Below are positions 34,635 to 42,650 of a stretch of 42,650 bases of DNA, piece by piece. The notes under the pieces are model-generated. The model did no database searches. It worked only from the letters and a program-made list of their open reading frames with translations, and was not told the DNA's origin. This DNA is from Mycoplana azooxidifex (GTDB lineage Bacteria > Pseudomonadota > Alphaproteobacteria > Rhizobiales > Rhizobiaceae), in the NCBI RefSeq assembly GCF_014196765.1, contig NZ_JACIEE010000017.1:1-42650 (forward strand). The letters run 5' to 3'. The position numbers and the translations under genes are program-made. Within the stretch, counting starts at the first letter, position 1. Each line of letters starts with the position of its first letter.

Positions 34635-36896
34635 CTATTTCGAGTACGTAAGCCCACCTTGCGAGATCTCGCCTAGCACCCGCGCCAGGGGCTCGTACAC
34701 GCTGCGTCCTTCCTCTGATGGAACCGCTGATAGCAGACCGTTTTCACAGGGTCGATCATCGTCCCATCCCGGATGGTTTACGATCGGATACAGGCAGATC
34801 GCCTCGATGGGCACTCCAGCGTCCGCCGCTGCATTTACTTCATCGTAGATATACCTCATCCACGGCCCACGTTTTTCCGCCTCAATTCCCGTTTCGGCAA
34901 TAAGCATGGGCCTGCCATAACGAGCATAGGTCTCGTACAGGATTGTTCGGAGTGGTTTATGGAGTGGGTGATCTACATCGATCGCAGTGGCGCCATGAAC
35001 CCACTGGTTGTTGTGATAGTAGTTGACGCCGACAATATCGAGATATCGTTTAGAACCACCGATCTGCGGCCACATGCGCCCTGCAAGCAGGTCCCAGCCT
35101 TGATATTGTGAGTGACAATGACCTTGCGAGACCTGTCGGTCCCATGGACGGGATGGGTCAGCCACAACGTTTATCACGGGATCGCAATGAACAAATCGCG
35201 CTCGGGAATCGACGGCAAGAACAGCTTTCATTGCTGCGATCGAGGCCCGCGCCAGTTGAACTTTCAACTCAAAGCCACGTCCGCGAGTGAAGGGATTGAG
35301 ATAGCCCACGTCGCCTCCGGCCCATGCGAAGAACGAAATTTCGTTGACCGGCACATAGAACGGTACCACATCGCTAGCTTGGCGCACGACGGATGCCGTC
35401 GCTCCTGCAAACGCGGCGAAACGGGTCACGAATTCTGGCGACCAGATATCAATGTCGTCGGGCCAGCCGTAATGGAGCAGATCCCAGATCACTTGCGTTC
35501 CAGTCTCCCGTGCGGCCGTGAGCATCGGCAGGAAGCTTGCCCAATCATATTTTTCGGGAACCGCCTCGATCAAATGCCACCGCACACCGTCGCGAACGGT
35601 GCGGATGGCATGGCTGGCAAGCTGGGCATAGTCGGCCGCGGCATTGATGTCGTGTCGAGTCGCGGCGATCATGTCAAGACGTTTGCCCGAGACCTCGCCC
35701 TCGCGCGGTTGTAGACGGTGGGTCGAACATTCGAAACCGCCCTGAAAGAAGGACTTGAATATTCCCGTGGGCTCCGCCTTCCTTCTCTCGGCGATGACCT
35801 CCCGAATGACCCGTTCCCATTGAGGCAACACCGCTGCCACGCTGAAGCTTCTCTCGACTTGCGACCGGAGGGTCTGACCAAGTCTCTTGCGCAAATCTGG
35901 CGACGAAGTCAGCCTGTTCATCGCGCGAGCAACAGAAACTGGATCGCTATAGGGCACGAATAGGCCCGAAACCTCGTCCTCGATCTGTTGCCTAGCACCG
36001 TTGTCGGGTGTCGCAATCACAGGCAAGGCGGCTGCTCCTGCCTCTGCGATCACATGCGGCATGCCTTCGCCCTTCGACAACCACGCGAAGATATCGAACG
36101 CAGACAAAAGCGCCGGTACGTCCTTTCGGTCGCCCAGGAAGATCAGGGCGCCGCCCAGTCCGAACTTCTTGGCAAGCGCGTGCAATCGCAAAGCGTAATC
36201 AGGCATAAACGCGTCCGGTCCCCCGGCAATCACAAAACGCGTGCTCTTTTCGTGTGCATGCACGAGCGCAGCCGCTTCGATGAAATCTTCAACATTTTTC
36301 TTGGGATCAAGGCGCCCCGCCCAACCAATGAGAACGCTGTCTTCCGCCACACCAAGCGACGCGCGCATCGCGAGACGCTGACTAGCGTCGAACTCCGACA
36401 GATCGACCATTGACGGAATTTCAAGCGCGTCTTGCTCTCGTCCCAACATTATCGATGCGGCAGCATCTCGGATGGAGCGGCAGACGCCAATATAGCGACT
36501 GGTAAAATGCTTAGGTCCGGCCAGCGCCTCACAGACAAGTCCGCCATGCTCGATCAGAGGCGGACGCAGGTGAATGCGGTCCAGTGCCGGATAGATGTCG
36601 GCAACATTCTGGCATGAGATCACGACGTCGTAGCCTGGTATCTTGCATGCCAGGTAATCAATGGTGTCTTCCAATGACAGCTCGTACGGCGTCGTATCCA
36701 CATCGACGCCGAGTGCGGTCAACTGATCATGCGTCAGAAGCGGCATGTTGGGACTACGGAAGCATGCGACAACATCGATGCGATAACGCGCGCGATCGAG
36801 ATTGCCTGCCAGGAGACGGACCTCCGTCTCCTCGCCGCCGACAACCAGCCAGGCGAATACGAACAGAATACGCACGGGCGGTCCGCGAGAGCTCAT
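34635..36896 (-). CDS. Fused GT4 glycosyltransferase and glycoside hydrolase (GH-A clan)
   Basis: A 753-residue fusion. Residues 1-370 are a GT-B transferase of family GT4 (GWAGRLDPKKNVEDFIEA; EX7E motif E277/E285 in KGEGMPHVIAEA). Residues 377-753 are a (beta/alpha)8 hydrolase opening GIFKSFFQGGFECSTHR, with acid/base in VPVNEISFF (E519) and nucleophile E668 in MLIAETGIE, as in beta-glucosidase-like GH-A enzymes. No signal peptide or membrane helix, so it should act in the cytoplasm on a nucleotide- or lipid-linked product, or as a transglycosidase. The hydrolase begins at an ATA where homologues are expected to have ATG (inference), hinting at a lost start. Last in the operon; its ATG overlaps the previous stop (ATGA). 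Confidence 0.85.
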   Translation of the reverse strand: MSSRGPPVRILFVFAWLVVGGEETEVRLLAGNLDRARYRIDVVACFRSPNMPLLTHDQLTALGVDVDTTPYELSLEDTIDYLACKIPGYDVVISCQNVADIYPALDRIHLRPPLIEHGGLVCEALAGPKHFTSRYIGVCRSIRDAAASIMLGREQDALEIPSMVDLSEFDASQRLAMRASLGVAEDSVLIGWAGRLDPKKNVEDFIEAAALVHAHEKSTRFVIAGGPDAFMPDYALRLHALAKKFGLGGALIFLGDRKDVPALLSAFDIFAWLSKGEGMPHVIAEAGAAALPVIATPDNGARQQIEDEVSGLFVPYSDPVSVARAMNRLTSSPDLRKRLGQTLRSQVERSFSVAAVLPQWERVIREVIAERRKAEPTGIFKSFFQGGFECSTHRLQPREGEVSGKRLDMIAATRHDINAAADYAQLASHAIRTVRDGVRWHLIEAVPEKYDWASFLPMLTAARETGTQVIWDLLHYGWPDDIDIWSPEFVTRFAAFAGATASVVRQASDVVPFYVPVNEISFFAWAGGDVGYLNPFTRGRGFELKVQLARASIAAMKAVLAVDSRARFVHCDPVINVVADPSRPWDRQVSQGHCHSQYQGWDLLAGRMWPQIGGSKRYLDIVGVNYYHNNQWVHGATAIDVDHPLHKPLRTILYETYARYGRPMLIAETGIEAEKRGPWMRYIYDEVNAAADAGVPIEAICLYPIVNHPGWDDDRPCENGLLSAVPSEEGRSVYEPLARVLGEISQGGLTYSK

Positions 36897-39800
36897 TGCT
36901 GAACCTGAAAGACGATCTGGAGGAACTCCGGCCGGTTCTGCAAAAGATCAGCGAGGAAGGCTGGCCCGTCGTTGAAGGGAACAACATGGGTGATCATGTG
37001 CTCGCGAATGACCTCACCGTGGCTCTTTAAGAGAAGGACCGTCTCGTCGGCAAGCCGGCGCCTGTTCCAAAGGGGTGTCAATCCGCGTGGCACGCGGTCG
37101 ATCTGCGCGCACCGTACGGTGAGGCCGTTATGGTGGAATTCCTCCCCGAGCCTTAGTGCCTCAGCGCCGCCTTGGTAAAAGGCGAGATCGATGACAGTGC
37201 CCTGCGGTCGCAGTGCCTTGAGCGCCATTTGCAGGCTGTGTGCATGTGCCCGCGTCTGAAAGACGATATCGGCTCCGCGGTCTCTGCCGCCATTGTGCCA
37301 CCGCGCTTTCGCATGCTGCCATACTTCGTCCTCGCTCATTGCCGTCAGGCCCATAGCCTGCACTTTCTTGCGCCGGTACGCGGAGGGATCGGAGACAACG
37401 ACGCTCGCGGCACCGAGCTTCTGCGCAAAAAGGGCCGTGATCAGTCCGACTGTACCGGCACCAAGGACAACCACGTGGCACCCTGCGACACCAGCACCGA
37501 GATAGGGCACAGAGCTGCCGAGAGCATCCGCATCGGCATGCAGAATTCCATTGGCGGCGATTGGACCCATCTGTGCCACGAAGACGCCGAGAATGGGATC
37601 GATCCCGGCGGGCAGCGGTACAAGCATGTCGTGGAACGGGTCGGCTGTATGGCCGCTTTTGTGCGCATAGGTGGTCGCGACGACATCGCCGACTGCAATG
37701 TCGGGGGCCCGCGATTCCGAGACCTGCGCCACCTCCATGTAGCCAAGAAACGGCACGGGATACTGCAGCTGCGGTTCGTTTTCGAGAAAGACGCCACGGC
37801 CATCATCAAAGCGGGAATGGAAAAAGGGGTTAGTGTGTTTCAGGAAGGTGAGTTCCGTGCCTGCCGAAAAGCCGGTATAGAGGGTTTCGAGTCTGACATG
37901 CCCGTCGGGTGGCGGCCCCTCTTCATACTCATAGAGGAGGGCCTTTCCGGGACCTTCGACGCCGAGCGAGCGGATTGTGCGATGGTTCAGTGGCGGGCCG
38001 AAAGGGCCCTCTGAATTTTCTTCATGCCGCAATGGCGCGATCGCATTCTGGACGATCACAGGCGGATCCAGCTTTACCGGCACGCCGCTTTCCGCCGAAG
38101 ACACGACGGCGAGCGCGAGCCGGTGCGTCGCCAGTGCGTCTGAATAAGTGCAGCGAATATGGTTGTCGTCGCCGCGAACGGCGTCAACGAAATCACGGTC
38201 TTCCCGCCAAACAGGATCTCCCTTGGCCTGCCGTACCGGCCGCCCTGAGCCCACATCGACCATAATGTCATGATCCGTGACTTCGATCGCCAGACGATCG
38301 GCGAAAATGTTCAGTCCAACCTTGTGGCTCCAGCCGAGGAGACATGTTGATGATATGCTTGCAATGACACCGGACTGGAATGTGAGGTTCGCGGTCGTCA
38401 CAGCCGGTACATCGAAACCCGGAAACTCGGGGCGTTCCCTAAAGCTGGTGCGGCCATATACGTCTGTGACCTCGCCTACGAGGTATCGCGCCAGATCAAT
38501 GATGTGCGTCGTTTGCTCAACAACCTGCCCGCCTGAGTTTTCGGTTTTCCACCACCACGTCGGCGGCGGCGTCTGATCGAGCCAGTAGCCCGAGAGCAGC
38601 TGGGCTGGGTTATCGGCGAGGAGCGAGCGCGCCTCCTCCACCGTGTCCAGATAGCGCCAATGATATCCGACGGCAGTGATCAAATTTGCGGCCCCAACGG
38701 CAGCATTTATTTGCTCGGCAAGAGACAGCTCGAGCGTGATGGGCTTCTCGATGAAGAAGGGAATGTTGCGGGATATGAGATCCCGTTCGGCATCGCCATG
38801 GGCGAACGGCGGTATGCAAATATAGACCGCATCCAACGCCACGTTCTCCAGCATCTCGCGGTGGCTGTCGAAAGCCTTTCCGCCGAACTGCGAAACGGCA
38901 AGTTCGGCCTGACCAATGTCTGGGTCCGCGAATCCGACGAGTGCCACGTCGTGGAAGCCCCCCAAGATATCAAGATGACGGCCAGCAATGCCACCAACTC
39001 CGATGAATCCCATCCGTGTCTTGCCCATCAATCGGTCCCCTTTGTTAGTTCCCGAATGGTGGCGAAGAACGCGTCGGTACACCGAAGCCGTCTCCTGAGC
39101 CATTCGTTCAGCCGTAAACTCGGTTTGGAATCGTCTGCGGCCCGCCTCGCCAACCTCTCTTGCTCGTTTCGGATCGTCGAGTGCGGCAATCATCATCCGT
39201 GCCAAGGAGGTGGGATCTCCGCATTCGGCCAGAAACGGGTGGTCAAATCCTAGCGCTTCGATGGTGCCGCCGATCCGGGTCGCAACTATCGGGAGTCCTA
39301 GAGACATGGCCTCGAGTAGGGCCAGGGGAAGCCCTTCAAACCGCGACGGTAGGACAAACAAATCGGCACACGCGATCAATTCGCAGATTTCGATGCACTG
39401 TCCCAAAAACTGAACATGCGAACCCAGCGACAGTGTTTTAACGAGGCGCTGGATTGCCTCCATTTCCTCACCCTGGCCGACAAGCAGCAAAATAACCGAA
39501 GGGTGCTCGGCGACGACCTCCGGCATCGCCAAGATGAGAGAGGCATGGTCCTTCTGCTTGGTAAAACGGGCCACCGTCACCAGTGTGCGCCGCCCGTCGA
39601 GCCCGAGCATTTTTTTGAAGTTGCAGGGCCGTATACCTCCCTCGAGACCGAAGATCCCATTGCGAACAACCGAAATGCGGTCGGCCGCGACACCATTGAG
39701 TTCGAAACTGCGCCGCGAGGATTCCGATACGACGATATGATGAGCGAGTGCCGCGCATTCCATCGCGTAGGTTTCCCTCTGCTTCCTCTCAGTAAGAAGA

Positions 39801-40135
39801 TAGGGCAGATGATCCGTGCGAACCACCGGTATGCCGGACGCTACGCCGGCACGGGCTATCCCATGTCCCTCCCAGCCGATGCCAGCATGAATGTGGAGAA
39901 GGGAGCAGGCGCTGGCACGCAACCAAGCCTCGAACGAGACGTCGTCGTCGATCCGTTTTACCTCTAACCCCCGGCGTGTGGCGCGATCGAGGAGGTCATA
40001 TGTGCCCCTCACCGCTGCTAACGTAACTTCAAATTCCGACGAGAGCGCCTGTCCGAGGATGAGCATATGCTCTCCCATCCCTGAAGGATCCAGGCTGTCT
40101 GTGGCAAGCACTATCCGGACATGTGGTTTGATCAT
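36893..40135 (-). CDS. Fused GT4 transferase, Gfo/Idh/MocA oxidoreductase and MDR dehydrogenase
   Basis: A 1080-residue triple fusion. ATG 40135 (MIKPHVRIVLATDSLDPSG) overlaps the previous stop as ATGA; the longer frame upstream is inside the mutase gene. Residues 1-368: GT4 (EX7E E267/E275 in RFEGLPLALLE). Residues 370-705: Gfo/Idh/MocA oxidoreductase (GFIGVGGIAG, FIEKPITL, GYHWRYL). Residues 715-1080: zinc-type MDR dehydrogenase (YTGFSAGTELTF, VVVLGAGTVGLITA) lacking obvious structural zinc cysteines. Gfo plus MDR pairs modify nucleotide sugars or glycan keto groups. M370 (39028) has AAAGGGG and a TGATG just before it, so the oxidoreductase part was probably a separate gene. Confidence 0.85.
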   Translation of the reverse strand: MIKPHVRIVLATDSLDPSGMGEHMLILGQALSSEFEVTLAAVRGTYDLLDRATRRGLEVKRIDDDVSFEAWLRASACSLLHIHAGIGWEGHGIARAGVASGIPVVRTDHLPYLLTERKQRETYAMECAALAHHIVVSESSRRSFELNGVAADRISVVRNGIFGLEGGIRPCNFKKMLGLDGRRTLVTVARFTKQKDHASLILAMPEVVAEHPSVILLLVGQGEEMEAIQRLVKTLSLGSHVQFLGQCIEICELIACADLFVLPSRFEGLPLALLEAMSLGLPIVATRIGGTIEALGFDHPFLAECGDPTSLARMMIAALDDPKRAREVGEAGRRRFQTEFTAERMAQETASVYRRVLRHHSGTNKGDRLMGKTRMGFIGVGGIAGRHLDILGGFHDVALVGFADPDIGQAELAVSQFGGKAFDSHREMLENVALDAVYICIPPFAHGDAERDLISRNIPFFIEKPITLELSLAEQINAAVGAANLITAVGYHWRYLDTVEEARSLLADNPAQLLSGYWLDQTPPPTWWWKTENSGGQVVEQTTHIIDLARYLVGEVTDVYGRTSFRERPEFPGFDVPAVTTANLTFQSGVIASISSTCLLGWSHKVGLNIFADRLAIEVTDHDIMVDVGSGRPVRQAKGDPVWREDRDFVDAVRGDDNHIRCTYSDALATHRLALAVVSSAESGVPVKLDPPVIVQNAIAPLRHEENSEGPFGPPLNHRTIRSLGVEGPGKALLYEYEEGPPPDGHVRLETLYTGFSAGTELTFLKHTNPFFHSRFDDGRGVFLENEPQLQYPVPFLGYMEVAQVSESRAPDIAVGDVVATTYAHKSGHTADPFHDMLVPLPAGIDPILGVFVAQMGPIAANGILHADADALGSSVPYLGAGVAGCHVVVLGAGTVGLITALFAQKLGAASVVVSDPSAYRRKKVQAMGLTAMSEDEVWQHAKARWHNGGRDRGADIVFQTRAHAHSLQMALKALRPQGTVIDLAFYQGGAEALRLGEEFHHNGLTVRCAQIDRVPRGLTPLWNRRRLADETVLLLKSHGEVIREHMITHVVPFNDGPAFLADLLQNRPEFLQIVFQVQQ

Positions 40136-42471
40136 CGCGTGCTGGCTGAGATGGCATCTCTCAAACCAGTCCTTGTCAGTTGCCGGTAGGTCGCCAATGC
40201 CTGGCCTACAACCTGATCCATGTTGTAATATTTGTAGGTTCCCAGCCGTCCAACAAACGTGACATCGGTGAGATCGCGAGCGAGCGACTCGTATTGTTTG
40301 TAAAGCGCTTGGTTTTCGGGGCGCGGGATCGGATAGTAGGGATCGCCGTCGGCGCAAGCAAATTCAAAGGATATGCTCGTTTTCGGATGGATTTGGCCGG
40401 TCAGGTGCTTGTACTCTGTTATCCGAGTATATGGCACGGCCTCCGAGGGATAGTTGACAACCCCGACCGGGAGCATGCGCTCCATATCATGCGTCTCATG
40501 CTGAAAATTGAGGCTACGGTAGGGCAAGCGACCGAAGCAATACTCGAAGTATTCATCTATCGGGCCGCTGAAAATTGTGTGCGCCGCAACGTTTTCGCTG
40601 CGAATATCCGCATACTCGGTGCCGGTCATAACGGTGATGTTGTCGTGATCCAGCATTTTCTCGAACATTGCGGTATATCCGTCGCGCGGCATCGCCTGAT
40701 AGGTATCGAGAAAATACCTGTCGTCGACGCTGGTGCGGGTCGGAACTCGCGCCGTTACGGATCTGTCCAGCTCAGAGGGGTCGAGACCCCATTGCTTGCG
40801 CGTATAACCCTCGAAAAAAGTACGATAAAGATCACTGCCGACCTGGGCCAACACCACATCCTTCGACGTCACGATCGTTCTGCAGGGTTCGGCGCGGCTG
40901 GCGAGAAAGATTGCGGCTTCCGCTTCGTCGCTCAGATTGAGCCCGTAGAGGTTATTGATCGTCGTTCTGTTAATGGGAATGGGTAGGAGTCGTGCGTTTA
41001 CATCCGCCAGGACACGGTGTTCGTAGGGACGCCAGACAGTAAACCGCGACAAGTATTCGAAGACGCGCTGGCTGTTGGTATGGAAGATATGCGGCCCGTA
41101 TTGGTGTACGAGAATGCCGGCTTTATTGTAGAAATCATAGGTGTTACCTGCGATATGCGGTCGCCGGTCGCAAAGAAGCACGCGTTTGTTGCGGCCGGAA
41201 GCAAGCCGTTCCGCGAGCACCGACCCAGCGAATCCGGCCCCGACGATCAGGTAATCATATGCCGCAGAAGTCCCCTTGCCTTTGCTGGGACAATGGCACT
41301 GCTTCGGCGATCGCTCGGAAGCGAACCGCCGGGTGACGACCTCATCCAAGAGCGTGTTCATGCCTTGGAATGTCTTGTCCCATGAGGATTTCGCTAGAGC
41401 CAAATCGGCCAACGCAAGCCAGTCGCTTCCAGAGTTCTTGAGGGCCAGCGCTCGATCGCATGCAGGGGCGAAGTCACAGGCATCTGCCAGAAACACACCG
41501 TCCACATCGCCATATTGACGCACCACATCCCTAATCGCCGTGCTGACGACGGGGCGTCCGGCTGCGAGGTATTCCGGCGTCTTGGTCGGGCTGATAAACT
41601 TCGTTGCCTCATTGAGCGCAAACGGCATAAGGGCGACGTTCCACCCTGAAACGTAGGCGGGCAGTTCGTCATAGTGTTTCTGCCCAAGGTAATAAATATT
41701 GGGTGCTTTAGGCAGGATTTCAGGATTGATCTTTGCTACCGGCCCGATGAAAACGAATGACATGTTGGGCCGGGCCCGGGCTACAGCGTCTATTAAATCC
41801 AGATCAATACGCTCGTCGATGACGCCATAGTACCCCAACTTGGGGCCTGGAATCGACCTTTGATCAGGCGGCTCCGTGCAACAATACCTTGCAGTCTTGA
41901 AATGTGCCGCGTCTACGCTAGATGGAAATGAATGAATGTTCTGGTGCAAATGGCGCTTGGCCTCATAGAGGCTGTGCCCACCTGTGAACACGGCATCGGC
42001 CCGGGCGATGAGGCGCGCCTCGTTTTCCTTTAATCTAGGCATTGCGAACTTGAAGTTCGCCAGTTCGTCCATGCAGTCATATATGATGGCAGATGCCTCC
42101 ACATGACCTGTAAATTCGTACATCATCGGCGTGTAAAACCACAGCACGGGGCTTGCGGCGTGGCTCAACTTCAGCAGCTCGTCAAGAAGCGATCGAAGCG
42201 CTTTAACTCGCTGGTTTGTCTCCCACCCTCTTGGAATTCGCGGCCGTACGGCCTTGACCGTCGTTCCCTCGAAAACGTGAATCTCGAGATAGGGGAGATG
42301 ATGTTCAGTCGGAATGAATTCTTCAAAAAAGAACACCTCGCGATCTCTGGAGAACCGCTTCATAAGATGTTGGGGGCGCTGCAGAACAAAATCCCAGCGT
42401 AAGTGGGAAAAGCAAATCAGCGGCGCATTTCGCGCAGGAACTGATGGGGAAAAGGAACTGGAGAGATACAT
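40132..42471 (-). CDS. glf: Fused glycosyltransferase and UDP-galactopyranose mutase
   Basis: A 779-residue fusion. Residues 1-385: GT-B-like transferase (CFSHLRWDFVLQRPQHL, YDCMDELANF, KLGYYGVIDERIDLDLI, SPTKTPEYLAAGRPVV). Residues 405-779: UDP-galactopyranose mutase with FAD motif YDYLIVGAGFAGS (405-417), QYGPHIFHT, FEGYTRKQWG, the arginine loop before DDRYFLDTYQAMP, and RLGTYKYYNMDQV at the end. The mutase makes UDP-galactofuranose; the fused transferase may use it directly. Linker 386-404 (SERSPKQCHCPSKGKG) is low-complexity. First in a three-gene operon with an EcfG promoter about 30 bases upstream. Galactofuranose is typical of cell-surface polysaccharide. Confidence 0.9.
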   Translation of the reverse strand: MYLSSSFSPSVPARNAPLICFSHLRWDFVLQRPQHLMKRFSRDREVFFFEEFIPTEHHLPYLEIHVFEGTTVKAVRPRIPRGWETNQRVKALRSLLDELLKLSHAASPVLWFYTPMMYEFTGHVEASAIIYDCMDELANFKFAMPRLKENEARLIARADAVFTGGHSLYEAKRHLHQNIHSFPSSVDAAHFKTARYCCTEPPDQRSIPGPKLGYYGVIDERIDLDLIDAVARARPNMSFVFIGPVAKINPEILPKAPNIYYLGQKHYDELPAYVSGWNVALMPFALNEATKFISPTKTPEYLAAGRPVVSTAIRDVVRQYGDVDGVFLADACDFAPACDRALALKNSGSDWLALADLALAKSSWDKTFQGMNTLLDEVVTRRFASERSPKQCHCPSKGKGTSAAYDYLIVGAGFAGSVLAERLASGRNKRVLLCDRRPHIAGNTYDFYNKAGILVHQYGPHIFHTNSQRVFEYLSRFTVWRPYEHRVLADVNARLLPIPINRTTINNLYGLNLSDEAEAAIFLASRAEPCRTIVTSKDVVLAQVGSDLYRTFFEGYTRKQWGLDPSELDRSVTARVPTRTSVDDRYFLDTYQAMPRDGYTAMFEKMLDHDNITVMTGTEYADIRSENVAAHTIFSGPIDEYFEYCFGRLPYRSLNFQHETHDMERMLPVGVVNYPSEAVPYTRITEYKHLTGQIHPKTSISFEFACADGDPYYPIPRPENQALYKQYESLARDLTDVTFVGRLGTYKYYNMDQVVGQALATYRQLTRTGLRDAISASTR

Positions 42472-42500
42472 CGCACACCCGCGTTTGAGACACGGACAGT

Positions 42501-42525
42501 AACCGGGAGCCGAGTGGATGGTTCC
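42501..42525 (-). promoter_or_regulatory. EcfG promoter of the fused-glycan-enzyme operon
   Basis: On the minus strand GGAAC (42525-42521), 17 bases, GTT (42503-42501) then AC. It is 30 bases upstream of ATG 42471. Consensus match at the same spacing as the other sites. Confidence 0.7.
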
Positions 42526-42650
42526 GCGTGTTGCTAATTATTTCCTAATATGGTCAGTGACCTGCCACTGAACTTTCATCCAAAGGCGATTAGAGTTTCG
42601 GCGTTTTTTGATACGCCAGTTGGCGCGGTGTGAGCAACCGGTGGCAACGC

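Noticed and set aside
40136-40357. 74-residue N-terminal extension of the triple fusion
   Set aside because: It overlaps the mutase gene in another frame; ATG 40135 gives a typical ATGA overlap and a normal GT4 start.

Overview
The window looks like an accessory replicon (probably a large plasmid or chromid) of a Rhizobiales alphaproteobacterium close to Rhizobium, Sinorhizobium or Agrobacterium. The clues are high GC, a DUF1515 gene, an EcfG-type sigma factor with GGAAC-N17-GTT promoters, an HWE histidine kinase, paired ku genes with LigD, a KatE catalase and a YciE-type ferritin-like protein. The species assignment is inference.

Layout. About 1-7.4 kb is decaying DNA: an epoxide-hydrolase stub, a stress flavoprotein, a PtsN-like EIIA beside a frameshifted rnk, a nonsense-mutated orphan, an intact DUF763 gene, a frameshifted zinc-ribbon gene, and IS21 and IS3 debris. 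About 7.5-8.4 kb holds an EcfG-like sigma gene and a 47-residue Gln/Gly-rich microprotein. About 8.4-12.7 kb is phage debris: DUF1515, a small holin-like protein, a split endolysin, glycine-rich tail-fibre pieces on both strands, terminator-bearing direct repeats and a 25-residue membrane peptide. About 12.8-19.3 kb is a secreted/redox operon behind an EcfG promoter: alpha/beta hydrolase, DUF4142, a PQQ sugar dehydrogenase fused to a PEBP domain, a zinc alcohol dehydrogenase, an SDR and a broken second hydrolase. About 19.3-25.8 kb carries stress genes: a GFA remnant, a PhnA-like membrane protein, an HWE kinase, catalase HPII and YciE. About 25.8-34.6 kb is a DNA-repair island: a truncated NYN protein, a LigD lacking most of its phosphoesterase domain, DUF4112, a second ATP-dependent ligase (frameshifted), two ku genes, a protein with HARP-like repeats and exonuclease III. 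About 34.6-42.5 kb is a three-gene operon of unusually large fused glycan enzymes joined by ATGA overlaps and headed by an EcfG promoter.

How it fits together. Five good EcfG-type promoters (GGAAC-N17-GTT) lie just upstream of the stress flavoprotein, the hydrolase/PQQ operon, the PhnA-like protein, yciE and the glycan operon. The window therefore reads as a general-stress-response island combining oxidative defence, envelope or polysaccharide modification and double-strand-break repair, with a candidate sigma factor and a candidate sensor kinase on the same segment. NepR and PhyR are not seen here.

Caveat. At least ten genes are broken by one-base indels, often in homopolymers, while most of the longest genes are open. 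Either the replicon is decaying or the assembly has indel errors; sequence alone cannot separate these. All homology calls are from recalled family features, not searches.
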